From Chlamydomonas sphaeroides (Eukaryota; Chlorophyta; Chlorophyceae; Chlamydomonadales; Chlamydomonadaceae), in the NCBI GenBank assembly GCA_001662425.1, contig BDDC01000434.1, positions 40,086-63,265 of the forward strand: DNA of 23,180 bases, read 5' to 3'. The position numbers and the translations under genes were made by a program. The notes under the pieces are model-generated. The model was not told where the DNA came from and made no database searches. It worked only from the letters and a program-made list of their open reading frames with translations. Below, one piece after another: positions 9,901-20,344 of this stretch; positions within the stretch are counted from its first letter, which is position 1, and each line of letters opens with the position of its first letter.

Positions 9901-11728
9901 AAGGCGCCGCTCAAGGGGCTGATCAAGGGGTCGCCCGCTGCTCGCACGGGCCGCCCGCTGCGGCCTGGGGGCCTTGCCGCAAGCCGCAGCAGCGGTGTCG
10001 CCCTTTCCGCACGAATGCTGAAGACGGGGACGACACGACTTGCACCTGTGCAAACACGCCCCCTGCCCCCCGCCCCCAGGTGTCCATGCTGGGCCACACC
10101 AACTACAAGTACCTGCTCAACCTGGACGGCCAGGGGTGAGGGAGGGGGTGGGCAGAAGAGGAAGGTGGAAGCAGGAGTGGGAGGCGAGCGGCCGGCCAGG
10201 CAGGCAGGCACCCCGCGCCCCGCAGGTGGTGGGCAGCCCGCCCCAGGCAGCCCCGCCCGCTGCGCTGCCGCGGCCCAATATCGTATCTGCTCCCCCGCGC
10301 TCTCCATCCTCTGCGCTGCCCTTCCCCCTCCGCCCCCGCAGCATCTCCTCTCGCCTGGAGCAGCTGCTGCCGCTGGCCAGTGTGGTGCTCAAGCAGCGCA
10401 GCGGCTACTACTCGTACTACTACAGGACGTGAGGCAGGGAGGAAGAGGGAGAGGGCGGGCGAGGGCGAGGGGCAGGGCGGAGGGGGCAGGGTTTGGGGGA
10501 GAGGGAGCAGAGGCGCGAGGTGGGTGTTGGCCGGCATGATAGCGTGTGCGCGTCGCAGCTACATGGGAGCGCGAGGCCTGGCGCATGGCCATGTAGCGCA
10601 GCGCCAGTGCGGCACAGCCAACGGGGGGCGTGCCCAGCGACCCGGTGGCAGCCGTGGGCCCCGCATAGGCCGCCACTGGCACCCGTGGAGCACGTTGAGA
10701 CACCATTTCGACGCATCGTGCTGCGGCGCAGCTCGCAATGCGGGAGCAGCGGCCGGTGGGAGGCGTGCAGACCCGGACGGCCGACATTGCCGTGTTGCCG
10801 TGTGTCGCCCGTCTGCGTGGGCCGCCCCTTCTGGCTGGCAGCCGTGGCTGACGCGTGGATCGCTCCAACGCGCCAACTCGCTCCTGGTAGATCGTTACTC
10901 CCTGGGTGCACTCCTTTCCCCTGTCCCCCTTCCTTTCCCCTCCCCCAGACTGCTCAAGCCGCGGGTCAACTACCTGGAGTTCTGGAAGGAGGTGCGGCCC
11001 CTGGAGGATAAGGGGGGGAGGAAACGGGGAAGGGGGAAGGGCGGCGAGGCCGAGGTGGCTGTCGTGAGGCATGCGGGCAAGGGAGGGCGGCGAACGGCAT
11101 GAGCGCCGGGGGGCTTCCCTCGTGATGCGCCGTCCCGCATGTGTCGCCGCCTGGCGCCAAGCTGCGAGGGTCCATCCCCGGCTGCAGCCCCTTGTGCGAA
11201 ACCCAAGTAAACCCCCGCTCGCCCCTCCGGTCCCCCTCCGCCAGGTGCCCGAGGACATCTACGACGAGGTGGACTGGGCGGAGGCGCACCCGGAGCAGGC
11301 GGCGGCCATCGCGGCCGAGGGCGTGCGGGTGGCCGCCACCTACCTCACCGGCAACGGCAGGACGTGCTACTGGTACCGGTGCGCCCGCGCGTGGGGGAAT
11401 TCAGGAGTTGAGGAGCGCAGCCGGGGAAGCAAAGCGCCGCACGCGCCAGCCGCGGCGCTGCATGGCCGCCTCGCGCTCCTTGCGCAGCCGCTGCACCCGT
11501 ACCCGGGCGCGCTCGTGTTCCGTCCACAGCGCCTTCCTCACCTTGCCTTGCCTCGCCTTCGCCTCCCCCGGCAGGCTGCTGCACGGCCTGCGCTCCACGC
11601 TGGCCTACACCCCCGACCTGGCCAAGCAGTGGCCCGCCGCCAAGCCGCTGCGGGAGGTGCTGGCGGAAGTGGAGGCCAGCAGCGAGGCCTGGGCCCGGGA
11701 GCTGGCGTCCATGCCCTGGGCGCCGTGA
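6948..11728 (+). CDS. Family-90 (CAP10-like) glycosyltransferase
   Basis: Predicted 508-residue glycosyltransferase of the CAP10/GT90 family, whose known members transfer glucose or xylose in the secretory pathway. The acceptor here is unknown. Exons: 6948-7268, 7319-7538, 8043-8134, 8758-8918, 9107-9196, 9450-9582, 9830-9865, 10080-10135, 10342-10428, 10949-10991, 11245-11378, 11575-11728. Residues about 10-35 (LLLSRLTLLAAQLAALALV) are a signal peptide or type II anchor, so the catalytic part should face the ER/Golgi lumen. Family marks are WPDLLLVPNFHF (about 250-262), VVFGRFSRYR (about 288-298), YKYLLNLDGQGISSRL (360-375), ASVVLKQ and YYYRTLLKPRVNYLEF (about 393-410). The region after 410 matches the usual C-terminal part. 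Intron 6 (9583-9829) uses a GC donor. Intron 1 is only 50 bp. Exon 2 may hide a further 102-bp intron (7357-7458). The first in-frame ATG was taken as start. No TGTAA was found downstream. Confidence 0.87.
7539..8042 (+). other. GT90 intron 2 with degenerate tandem repeats
   Basis: A 504-bp intron (GTGAGT...CCCCAG). It contains two near-identical copies of a 27-28-bp unit built around CCCTGCCTGTGGGG, at 7611-7637 and 7655-7682. It also holds a 15-bp direct repeat CGGCGCAGCTCCCAT at about 7602 and 7738, and two copies of GCACGGTGGCCCCA near 7763 and 7861. No gene is seen. It reads as a decayed minisatellite. Confidence 0.6.
8135..8757 (+). other. GT90 intron 3
   Basis: A 623-bp intron (GTGAGG...GCCGCAG), the longest in this gene. 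It contains a short GGCGA-type repeat at about 8278-8310 and a perfect 9-bp hairpin at 8467-8489 (CATCGCACC/GGTGCGATG, 5-nt loop). The 3' 200 bases are strongly pyrimidine-rich. No other gene is seen inside it. Confidence 0.6.
10429..10948 (+). other. GT90 intron 9
   Basis: A 520-bp intron (GTGAGG...CCCCAG). It begins purine-rich and ends pyrimidine-rich. The middle contains GCATGGCCATGTAGC near 10583, a 15-bp string also present near 1358 downstream of the protease Cys exon. No coding signal is seen in it. Confidence 0.5.
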
Positions 11729-12771
11729 GGAGGCGGGCGGGGGGAAGGAGATGAGCGGGGCGAGTGAGGCCGGCAAGAGAGGGCGGGCGCTTTACCATGG
11801 CAGCTCAGCGCCAGGGCGGCCATCAGAGCACTGAGGCGGCGCGGCGTGTCTGAGCGTGCGGTCGAGGGGGGCGCGATAGGCAGGCGCAAGGGCAGGAACA
11901 GGGCGCCGCGCGCGGTGGGAGGGGTGCACGGAGGCGCCTGTGCGGAGGGTGTGCGTGCAACGTGATGACATTTCCCGACGCCCCCGGCCCCCCGCCTCAC
12001 ATGCACCCTCGCCGTGCAGCCGCGTGGCAAACGTCGGGCTGCGGAGTATGCCGGGAGGTCTCGATGTTGCCGCGGTTTTCAGATTTTAACGCGACCGCCT
12101 TTTTACTTCGCTGTAGTTCAAACATGCCGCCGTGCTGTGCTCCTCACAAACCGGACCGGGCCACTGCAGCTAGGCAGGTGCCGGGTGCCGCAACCCGGCA
12201 AAGAGAGCCACCCAAGCCGACCACGTGGCCGTGTTACATGTTGCGGTGGGCGCGTCCGCACTGTCCGGGCCGGGCCACCAGAGCAGGAGGCTCCTCGCCT
12301 GCACCATGTCGCCCACCGCTGTGGGCCGTCGGCCTGGCAACACGCAACCGGCGGGGCTGCAACCGCCGCCGCCCTTGCACCTCCAACACGCACCGCCGTC
12401 AAGCCGCCACCCGCTGTCATCTCGTACACAGCTACACACGTGTCCGCGGGGCAATCGCTCACGCACCTCTCTGCTGACCAGGCGCTCCTCTCTCGGCCCC
12501 CGCGCTCGCGTCCGAAACCATCTCTCCGGCCGCGCAGCGTCCTGCCGCAACACTCGGCCGCTTACGTTTCCCGCTCGCACCCTCACGCCACCTGCCTCCC
12601 TCCACGCCCTGTTGGGGCGCCGCAACCTCGCCTCGCCTAGCACCTGCCCCGTGCCACGCACACGCAACGGGCGCGCTCTCGCAGTCATACACAGGCCTGG
12701 CGCCCTGCCGTCCTGCCTCGGACGGTAGGGTGCCAACAGCTCTAAAGACCGTGCTGGGGGAAGCGGCGGAC
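11729..12771. other. Convergent 3' intergenic region
   Basis: This is about 1 kb between the stop codons of the glycosyltransferase (plus) and the GNAT gene (minus). It must hold both 3' UTRs. A minus-strand TGTAA lies at 12234-12238. No plus-strand TGTAA was found. A small less GC-rich patch at 12060-12130 may mark the boundary. The open frames here look like chance GC-rich ORFs. Confidence 0.6.
12234..12238 (-). terminator. TGTAA poly(A) signal of the GNAT gene
   Basis: TGTAA on the minus strand, about 530 nt past the GNAT stop codon at 12772. A 3' UTR of this length is ordinary for such algae. It is the only exact match found in the intergenic region on this strand. Confidence 0.5.
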
Positions 12772-14966
12772 TCAGAACTTGGGGTACCAGAACATGCCCT
12801 TGATGCCGTCGGGGTCCGCCTCAAAGCCCATCTGCTTGTAGAAGTCGAGCACCTGCCCACCACACGACAGCCAGCAGCAGAGGGAGCGAGGGGCGGAGGT
12901 GAGAGTTGAGGAAGGATTCAAAGAGCTCTACGGCGAGCGGGGCCCGGGCTCTGGGCGGAACGATCGACGCACCCCACACACCCGTGGCTGGCCGCAAGCG
13001 GCTCGCGGGCCAAGACCGGGCAGCACGCTCCAGCCCTTCCCCAGGAAGCCCGCTGCCGCACCGGCGGCCTCTTGCAACGCATCCTACGCCGTCCGGCATC
13101 CGTTCCCCACCCGCAGCAGCCCAGTCCCCCCCTGCGTCGACCAACACATCCCCGCCCCCAGGCGGCCCCACCTTGGAGTCGGCGAAGAGCGTGATGTTGG
13201 AAATGTCCTTGCGCAAGAGCGACCGCACCATCTGCTCCACGAGCGCCTTGCCCAGGCCCTGGCCCTGCGCGTGGAAACAGAGGCACCCGCTCGGTGGGTG
13301 CCCCACCCCGAAGGTACGACCCGACACGCACGCGTTTGCCCTTCCCTCTCAACCCCGCACCACCTGGTCCAGCCGGACCACACAACCGCACGTCCAAAAC
13401 ACACACGCCCACCTCCTCCCCTCCCCTCCCCTCCCCTCCCCTCCACCGCACCTGGTACTCGGGGTCCACCAGCACGTCCCAGATGGTGGCGTTGAACGCG
13501 TGGTCGCTGGTGGCGCGGGCCAGGCCGATGAGCTGCTCTCGGCCTCCCCCGCTGCCCGACCCCGCCTCCTCGGGCAGGCTCACCCGCAGCACCAGCGAGC
13601 ACACCATGAAGCTGTTGCGCAGGGCCGCCTCCACCTTGCCCAGCGGCCGAGCGGGCCAGCCCACCTGGGGGGGCAGCGAGAGAGGGCGGCAGCGGGGGAG
13701 GTGCCCAGCGGTGAGTCAGGGTAAGCATGCCGTTGCCGCACTTTGTTGCGGGGCCGCCGGACCGGAAAGGAAGGAGGTGGGGTGCAGGGACGTGGGAGGG
13801 GCCAAGCGGGCCATGCGGTGGTGTTGGGCCGCAGTTGGCGCCAGGGGTCCTTGGCGTTTGGCGGGCGGCGGCGGGAGCGGGGCCTAGGCTCTGAGCGCCG
13901 GCGGTAATGGCCCTGGGGAGCCGTCGGGTAGGGTCCGGGGCTGCGGCACGGGGCTGGGCGCCCAGCTGCAGGTCCGCCTGACGCGCTGTACGGCGCTGGC
14001 TCAAGCGCCTGGACAACCGCCCGCGCTGGGCCGGGCTGCGGGGACCGGGAAGGTCCGCCCGGCTAGCGGCCTCCTGGCGGCCGGCCGTGCCGGTGCGGCC
14101 CCCACCAGCACAGGGGCCAGCCAGTAGGTTGCACCCGCGGCCGGCCGCCAGGGCAGCCACGGCCGTGCTGGGCAGGATCCGTCGTCCTAGCAGCCTGACC
14201 GCACGCAGCTGCGTGCCCACGTGCCGTTGGCACAACTGGCCGCCGCCTTGCATGGCCGGCTGACCGCAGCAGCGAGGTGGGCGGTCGCGGGTGAGCCCAT
14301 GGGATGGGTGGGTGGTGCGCCGTCGCCAGGCGCCCTGGCGGCTGGCGACCCCGGGGGCTGGGCATGGGGTCCGTGCTACCTTGGTGCACAAGCGCTCGAG
14401 CTCCGACGCCAAGACCGGCCCGCCGTTGCGGTAGATGATCTGCGCGCGGCTGCCGTCCGGCTGCTCCGTCTCCATAAGCAGGAGCTCGTCCTGGCGGAGT
14501 GTGGGCCGGGGAGGGCGTGGTCATGGGCGAGGGGAGGGCGGGGTCTGGGGAGGGGCTGCGTGCGGGAGGCAGGGTTGGGACCTCAGCTCTGAGAACTCAC
14601 CACCTCGGGGCCCAGGTTGTCCTCTAGCGACGGCGTTGTTTTATCCGCCTGCTTTGTCGGTGCGGAGCCTCGCCTACGCGTGAGCAGCGCACGCAGGCGC
14701 GTTGGGAATGGCGCTGCATGCGTGGCTGGGGTGCCACGGCGAGGCGCTCACCCAAACAGCCCTCCCAGGAAGCCTTGGCAAGCGACTCGTCGCGTCGTGG
14801 CTGTTGATGCATCTGCGAGGCGCTCGGCGCGCTTGCCGATGGCTCTCCGCCGCGCGACGAGCAAGGGGCACACGTCGCCCGCAGTCGAGAGCGATGGGGC
14901 TAGCGACCTAGATGTCAGTGATGACGATGATGATGCTAGGAGCGTTGCCATGGCCGCTAGTGACAC
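12772..14966 (-). CDS. SNAT: Plastid GNAT acetyltransferase, serotonin N-acetyltransferase/NSI type
   Basis: Predicted 261-residue acetyl-CoA-dependent N-acetyltransferase of the chloroplast. Plant relatives (SNAT/NSI/GNAT2) acetylate serotonin and plastid proteins. Exons (minus strand): 14966-14752, 14673-14601, 14490-14380, 13664-13452, 13264-13172, 12852-12772; all phases close. The ATG at 14966 opens a Ser/Ala/Arg-rich stretch typical of a chloroplast transit peptide, ending near RRVACQGFLGGLFG (about 58-71). The GNAT domain covers about 97-261: IIYRNGGPVL, VGWPARPLGKVEAALRNSFM, LIGLARATSDHAFNATIWDV, acetyl-CoA loop QGQGLGKALVEQ, DISNITLFADSKVLDFYKQM, and GIKGMFWYPKF at the end. These strings match plant SNAT closely, so the family call is firm. 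The preferred substrate (serotonin or protein amines) cannot be read from sequence. The third intron (13665-14379, 715 bp) is the longest and contains nothing recognisable. Confidence 0.92.
13416..13444. repeat. (CTCCC)n repeat in a GNAT intron
   Basis: About six CTCCC units directly follow the donor site of GNAT exon 4 (which ends at 13452). On the transcribed strand this is a GGGAG run, giving several closely spaced G-tracts next to the splice donor. G-runs near donors can act as splicing enhancers or fold into G-quadruplexes; this is inference only. Confidence 0.85.
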
Positions 14967-15166
14967 TCGGCTTGCTGTTGGGTCGACAAGAGTACAGCGA
15001 GCACAAGACGCGGCGTGGCAGGTCGCAGGAGTGTAGTGTTACAGTGCGGTATTGCTGGGGCTTTGCGCTATTGCGGTAGGCCCGCAGTCGCGAACGCCAA
15101 TGCAGGATGCCACAGCAACGACACACCCCGCGTTCCACAGTGACGACGTCGCGTCTCCTTGCTTAC

Positions 15167-15174
15167 TATATAAG
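15167..15174 (+). promoter_or_regulatory. TATA box
   Basis: TATATAAG on the plus strand, 169 bp before the chosen ATG at 15343. It stands out in a GC-rich background and is the best TATA box in the window. Confidence 0.7.
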
Positions 15175-15301
15175 CTATTCAAAAAGCCAACACTGTGAGT
15201 TTGTGCAGCATCCCACTTGCGCCTTTGGTGCTAGCTTGCCACGCAACGCAGCCGCTTGCCGCTCACAGCACTAGCATATTTTTCTCGCAACGACGTGTTA
15301 C

Positions 15302-15307
15302 ATGTAG
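15302..15307 (+). promoter_or_regulatory. Start-stop upstream ORF (ATGTAG)
   Basis: The predicted 5' UTR of the downstream gene contains ATG directly followed by TAG, ending 35 nt before the main ATG. Minimal start-stop elements are known in plants and animals to stall or slow initiating ribosomes. Whether it lies in the mature mRNA depends on the true transcription start. Confidence 0.5.
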
Positions 15308-15342
15308 GCAGGACAGGTTCCAGCTTTCACGGGCTTCGCGCC

Positions 15343-18300
15343 ATGCGTAGCGACAGCCAGCTGCGGCGGTGCCGCTCCGGAGTGCTACTGTTCATGGTGC
15401 TGCATCTCACGGCTGCTGCACTGATCACTGCCGCTCATGCGGACGCTGCGCAAGGTCCGGGGCGACCTTCCTCCGAGCTGGGCGCTTGCGCTGCTCCAGA
15501 CGGCAGCTCAGGCGCTTGCGCGGACCCCAAGACCTCGTCGGGTGCGCACCCCACCGGGGATCCTACAGCAGCAGCTCCTCCTATCAGCCAACCGGCCCAC
15601 GCAGCTGAGACCAGCCGCCCCGTTGCGCCGCGCACTGTCAGCGTCAAGCGGCGGGGCTGGGACTGGCTGCGACAGCTGGCGTCAGAGGACAAGGAGGTTG
15701 CAGCAGCTGCGGCCGGCGCCGCCCTGCTCGACCCCAGCGTCGGTGGCACCGTCACAGATGCCGCTGGCGGTCCCGACGCCGCTCCAGCCGCGGCGGTGGT
15801 TGGGGAGCCGGGTCAGGCCCGCAGCCTAACCGCTGCAAGCGGCGTGGAGACGGCAGGCGCGGCTGCGCAGCAGCCGCGGCATGAGGTGGCTGGTGTTGCA
15901 GGGACTGTTGGTAGTGATGATGGCAGCGGCGGCGGCAGCGTCACTGGCGCTGGGGCCGCTGAGGCCGCGGCTGTGCCCTCGGCGGCCGCGGCAGCAGCTG
16001 CGCCTGCGCCCCATGGCAGCCCGGGTGGCCCGGGCGAGCCCCCGTCGACAGCGCCGGCAGCAGCAGCCGGCGTCGGGTTGCCCCATGGCGCCGCTCCGCT
16101 GCGCAGCGTCAATGCCCACACCCCGCACAACCGCAGCGGCGCGCAAGAGCAGGCGCAGCTGCACCCCCATCCTGAGCAGCCCCTGCCGACCGCCGCCGGC
16201 GGCTGCTACCCGCTGGGCGCGGTCGTGGCGGCGGCGGCGCTGGGCGCGCTGCTTGGCCTCGCGGCGGGGATACCCCTGGGCGCCGAGTGGCGATCCCGTA
16301 GCGGGCCGGCAGCGCCGGGCTCCCTTGGTCCCGTGGCTGTCGCCGGCGCCGCTGCGGCGCAGCGGACGGCGGCGGAGCCACAGAGCGGAGGGCCGCAGCT
16401 AGGGCCGCACTCGGCGGCGGTAGCGGTGGGCGTCACGCCCGCCGTGCCGGATAAGCAGCCTCCGTCTTCGGGGCCAAAGAAGCGGAAGCCCCGGGAGCGC
16501 GGCGTGAGTGGCTCCAGCCCCGGGCCGGCACACCGGGAGGAGGCCCCGGCGGCATCCGCGCCCGAGCGCCCGGGCGCGGGCAGTGGCGGCGGCGGCGGCG
16601 GCGCCGTCGGCAGCGGCAGCAGCGCCTGCAGCATCTGCCGGGGTACCGACGGCGGCGGCAGCACGGAGGGCGCGCCGCCGGCCACGCCGCCGGCGCCGCC
16701 GGGCCGGGCTGCCTCCGGAGCCTTGTCAGGGTCTCGCTATGCCGGTGGTCGGCCCGCCGGAGGTGCCGCAGCTGGCGGCGAGGAGGAGGACGAGGAGGTC
16801 CCGGCCACGCCGGCGCCGGCGCCTACGGTTAGCGTCGCGGAGGCCGCGACGCCGGCCCTGAACCTCACCCCGGCCCCGGCATCCTCTGCCGTGACGCCGG
16901 CGTCAGAGGGCATGACGCGCTCCGGGTCGGCGCCGGCGCAGCGCCGCGGCCAGGGCGCCGGCGGCGTGCCCCCGCTTGAGGCGCCCAGCGCGGCTCTTGC
17001 CAAGGCCACAACCCCGGCCCAGGCCCAGCAGCAGCAGCAGCGCGAGCAGCAGCGCATCCTGGGTGCGGTGGCCGCGGTGGTGGAGCTGCTGGCGCAGGGC
17101 ACGCCCACGCCCGGCGACCGCCGCGCGCTGGCGGCCGCCGCCGAGACGCTGCGGCGCCAGCAGCTGGGGCCGCCGCCGCTGCTGCTGCTGCCGCCGCCGG
17201 CCCGGGCCACACCGCCGTCGGGGTGCTCGGGCTCTGGCCCCGCCGGTGCGGCGCAGCCCATCGTCACGCACCCGCCCGATGACGCCGCCGCCGGCGCAGG
17301 CCGCTCACACGGCCCCTTCCCTGGCGCCCACCCCAGCCACCACACATACGACGAGGCCCATCTGCATCAGGGCCAGGGCCAGGGCCAAGCCCACATGGTG
17401 CCCTACGGCGGCGGCTACGGGCTGCCGGGCGGGCCGCTGGCGGGGCCTTACGGCGGCCCGGGCTGCGGCCCCGCCGGCGGCGGCGGCGGCTACGGCCCTG
17501 CGCACGAGTCTAACATGATGCTGGCCGCCAGCATGCAGTACCTGGGCCGGTGGGTGCGGCGTGGCGGCGAGGGCCGGGGCTTGGGCTGCGCCAGGTGGAT
17601 GTGTCCGCCCCGGGTCGGTTGGACCGGCGGGTGGACGTCGTTGGCAAGGGCTGGAGGTTGCTGGAGCCGGCGTGCGTCCTGCGTCCCTGCAAGCAGAGCC
17701 CAGTATCTGCCTCCTCGCTGAGCCTGTTGCAGCAGTGCCCGCGGCCCTGTCGGTGTCCGCCTCGCCCCACGGTACAGCCCCGCCGCCCGGCCGTGGACGC
17801 AGGCACATGGCGGAGTTCTCCGCGGCGCTGGCGGGCAACGCGGCGGCGCTGTCCAAGCTGCACGGCGGCATGGAGGCGCTGGGGGGCGGCGTGCGGGAGC
17901 TGGGCGGAGATATGAAGGAGGCGTCGGGGCTGCTGCGGCGGCAGGTGCAGGACGCGGAGATGGGGCAGCAGCGGGGCATGGCGGCGGCCACCCTGCAGGT
18001 GCGCTGGGACACGGCAGGGGAGGGGCGTGTGGAGGGGAGGCGACGGCATGGAGGAGGGGAAATGTGACCGAGGTGCGCGGGCAGCCGCACAGGCAGACTG
18101 GAGCAGGGACAGCATGGGCGAGCGGCCACGAGCGGCCGTGCAGGGCACAACCTGCCCTGACCCCGACCTTCGCCTCGCCTCTCCCTGCAGCGCGGCATGG
18201 TGGTGATGTGGGCCGTGCTGCTGGCGGGCTCCTTCGTGTGGGGCCGCGTGGCGGAGGTGTCCGGGTGAGCGGCGCAAGGCCACCAGGGGACGGCCCACCG

Positions 18301-19603
18301 GGGTAAGGGCGCGCGAGCTGCAGGCCGCCAGCCCCGACCTGTGGCGCGACCTCCGTGGCCCCTCTCATGCCTCGCATGGCGGCACATGCCTCAACCCCGC
18401 CCCACCACCACCACCGCCACCGCCACCGCCACGGCCCCCGCCCCGCAGGCGCTGCTCCGTGGACCTCGCCGCAGCGGCGGCCGCCGCCGCCGCCGCCGCG
18501 GCGCCGGTCGCGCCGTCGCGCTGGCAGATGCTGCGCTCCGCCGCCTGGGGCGGCCTGCGCTGGGGCGGCGCGCCGGCCTCGGCGGCGCTGGGCGGCGGCG
18601 GTGCGGCGCCGTCGGCCTCGGCTGCGTCCTCGGCTGCGTCGCTGGGCGCTGCGGGCGTGCGGTGGCTGGTGTACGGCTGGGGCCCGGCCTGGCTGCGGAG
18701 GGCGCTGTGCTACTGCCAGGAGCTGGGTGAGGCGGCGGCGGCGTGGCGGTTGGCGGCGGCGGGGTCCGGGGATGGCCGCCAGGGGCTGCGTGCCGGAGGC
18801 CGCTGGCGACGGCTGCGACCGGCCCCGCACTGCCCGGCCGCGCGAGCCCAGGCTTGCCGCTGCCCTTCCGGCGCCGTCTGGGTGACTTGCGCTGCCGCTC
18901 CCCTGTCGCCACTCCACCCCATCCCTCTCTCTGTCTGAGGGACTTCCGCGGGTTGCCCTCACCCCGCTTTGCCCCCTCCCCCTCGCTGTCAGGCCTGTTT
19001 GCCCTGGGCCTGGCGGCGGTGGCCTGGGTGGTGTTGCCGCTGCTGCGCCGCACCTCGGCAGCCGACCTGGCGTCCTCCTGGCAGGTCAGCGACCGCACCA
19101 GCACCGGTGGCAGGCAGCTGCGGGGCTGCGCCGCTGCCTTCAGCCCCACGCGGCGCGCGCCGTCACGGCCCCGCCCCTCCCCTCCTCCCCACCGCTGCCC
19201 CGCCCCACCCCCTCTCGCCCCCTGCGACGCCCAGGTGGACGTGCCGCTGCTGCTGGGCGGGCTGTGGGGCTGCCTGGGCTGTCACGTGGTGTCCAGCCTG
19301 GGCGGCATGTGGACGCTGTGGCTGGCCGCCTGGTGGGCATGGTGCGCCGCGGGCTGCGCGCTGCACGGCGCGCCGCTGCGCTGCGGGCGGCTGGGCCGGG
19401 CGGCGGTGGTGGGCGGCATGGCGCTGGCGGGGCCGGTGGGCATGGGTCTGCTGCCGTACGCGGCGTGGGCGCGGCCGGCGCACTTTGTGCTGGAGGAGGG
19501 GTTCTGGGGCTTGGTGGCGTGGGGGCGCGGCGCGGCGGGCTGGGCGGCGGGGTCGGGAGCGGGGCTGGGGCTGGGGGCGGAGGGGCACGGGCTGGGGTCC
19601 TGA
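15343..19603 (+). CDS. Large low-complexity membrane protein, unrecognised
   Basis: Predicted 1071-residue protein; I do not recognise the family. Exons: 15343-17549, 17803-17998, 18191-18264, 18449-18726, 18993-19084, 19235-19603. The ATG at 15343 was chosen because a signal-peptide-like segment follows (GVLLFMVLHLTAAALITA). The first exon codes 735 residues of Ala/Gly/Pro-rich sequence with one membrane segment at about 290-312, a basic PKKRKPRERG at 378-387, and a Gln run near 565. It ends with a Gly/Tyr-rich stretch. Exon 2 (about 736-801) is coiled-coil-like (KLHGGMEALGGGVRELGGDM). Exons 3, 5 and 6 supply about four or five further hydrophobic spans, among them MVVMWAVLLAGSFVW, LFALGLAAVAWVVLPLL and MWTLWLAAWWAWC. 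The coiled coil thus sits between an N-terminal disordered part and a C-terminal membrane bundle. The open frame and closing phases support a real gene. Location and role are unknown. Confidence 0.75.
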
Positions 19604-20344
19604 GGCGGTGGTGGGAGGGTGAGTCGTGGGTAGTCAGCAACAGGATGAGGTTGCAGTGAGGATGGCACTTTGTGGTCAACACCGCATCCGCGCCGGTGCG
19701 GAGCAGCTATGACAGGATAGTAGTGCGGCAGGGGGGGCAGGAGGCTGGCGGCAGTCTGCAGCAGCAGCAGCAGGTTGCTAGCAGGGGGCGCTGCGGCAGC
19801 AGGGAAGGTGGCCCGGGCAGCGCTGCACATACGATATGCGCGACGGCGTGTGAGGGAGGCGAGCGTGCGGCAGGTAGGCTGCTGCGGCGGTGGTTGTGCA
19901 GCGCCGGCACGGACCCGCTGCCGAGCTTCACAGGCACCGCACAAGCCCGCAGGCAGAGGTGGGGCGCCGCATGGTCCTGGGCGCATGCCCAGTGCTGCCC
20001 GGTGTGTGTTGGGTTAACCTGTAGAACCAGCGTGGAAGTCAGTGGAGGGTACCTCAGACAAGCGCCAGTACGGGCAGCCAGGTGACACCTGGACCCGACC
20101 CAGCACAACTCGTCAATGGCGGGTCTGTCCGTGGAAGCGGGACAGAGACGCTGCGGCCGCCCGCTGATGTGTCCAACTTCATGAGGCCGAAATGGAGTAC
20201 CGCCCCATGCGCGGCGCGACCGGGGGTGGTGACGCGCTGGTCGTGCTATTGTGTGTTACCGGTAATGTTACAATGACAACAAGAAGGCCCCGCCCAGCAA
20301 CGCCCGTCCATCGTCCACCCCGTCTCCCCGTGCCTTAGCTCGGC
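19604..20344. other. Convergent 3' intergenic region
   Basis: This lies between two convergent membrane-protein genes. It contains the minus-strand TGTAA at 20268-20272. A plus-strand TGTAG variant lies near 20019; no exact plus-strand TGTAA is seen. I find no gene inside it. Confidence 0.6.
20268..20272 (-). terminator. TGTAA poly(A) signal of the 420-residue membrane protein gene
   Basis: TGTAA on the minus strand, about 73 nt past the stop codon at 20345. The surrounding bases (GGTAATGTTACAATGACAAC on the plus strand) are markedly AT-rich compared with the flanks. Confidence 0.6.

Larger units (their letters stand above)
14967..15342. promoter_or_regulatory. Divergent promoter of the GNAT and 1071-residue membrane protein genes
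   Basis: These 376 bp lie between the start codons of two divergent genes. For the plus-strand gene there is a good TATA box at 15167-15174 (TATATAAG), which places its transcription start near 15200 and gives a 5' UTR of roughly 140 nt. I see no equally good TATA box for the GNAT gene. Confidence 0.65.

Noticed and set aside
10583..10598. GCATGGCCATGTAGC shared with about 1358-1372 as a mobile-element end
   Set aside because: Only 15 bp are shared and the flanks do not match. The string is partly self-palindromic, so chance is likely.
13084..14475. 463-codon minus-strand open frame
   Set aside because: It overlaps three real GNAT exons in part and then reads through introns. The long frame is a by-product of high GC, which makes stops rare.
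15256..15342. Extension of the 1071-residue protein upstream to a TTG
   Set aside because: There is no ATG in this stretch, and the signal-peptide-like segment starts after the ATG at 15343.
17490..18962. 490-codon minus-strand open frame
   Set aside because: It is antisense to the 1071-residue gene, with Arg/Pro/Ala-rich composition and no motif; a shadow of GC-rich codons.
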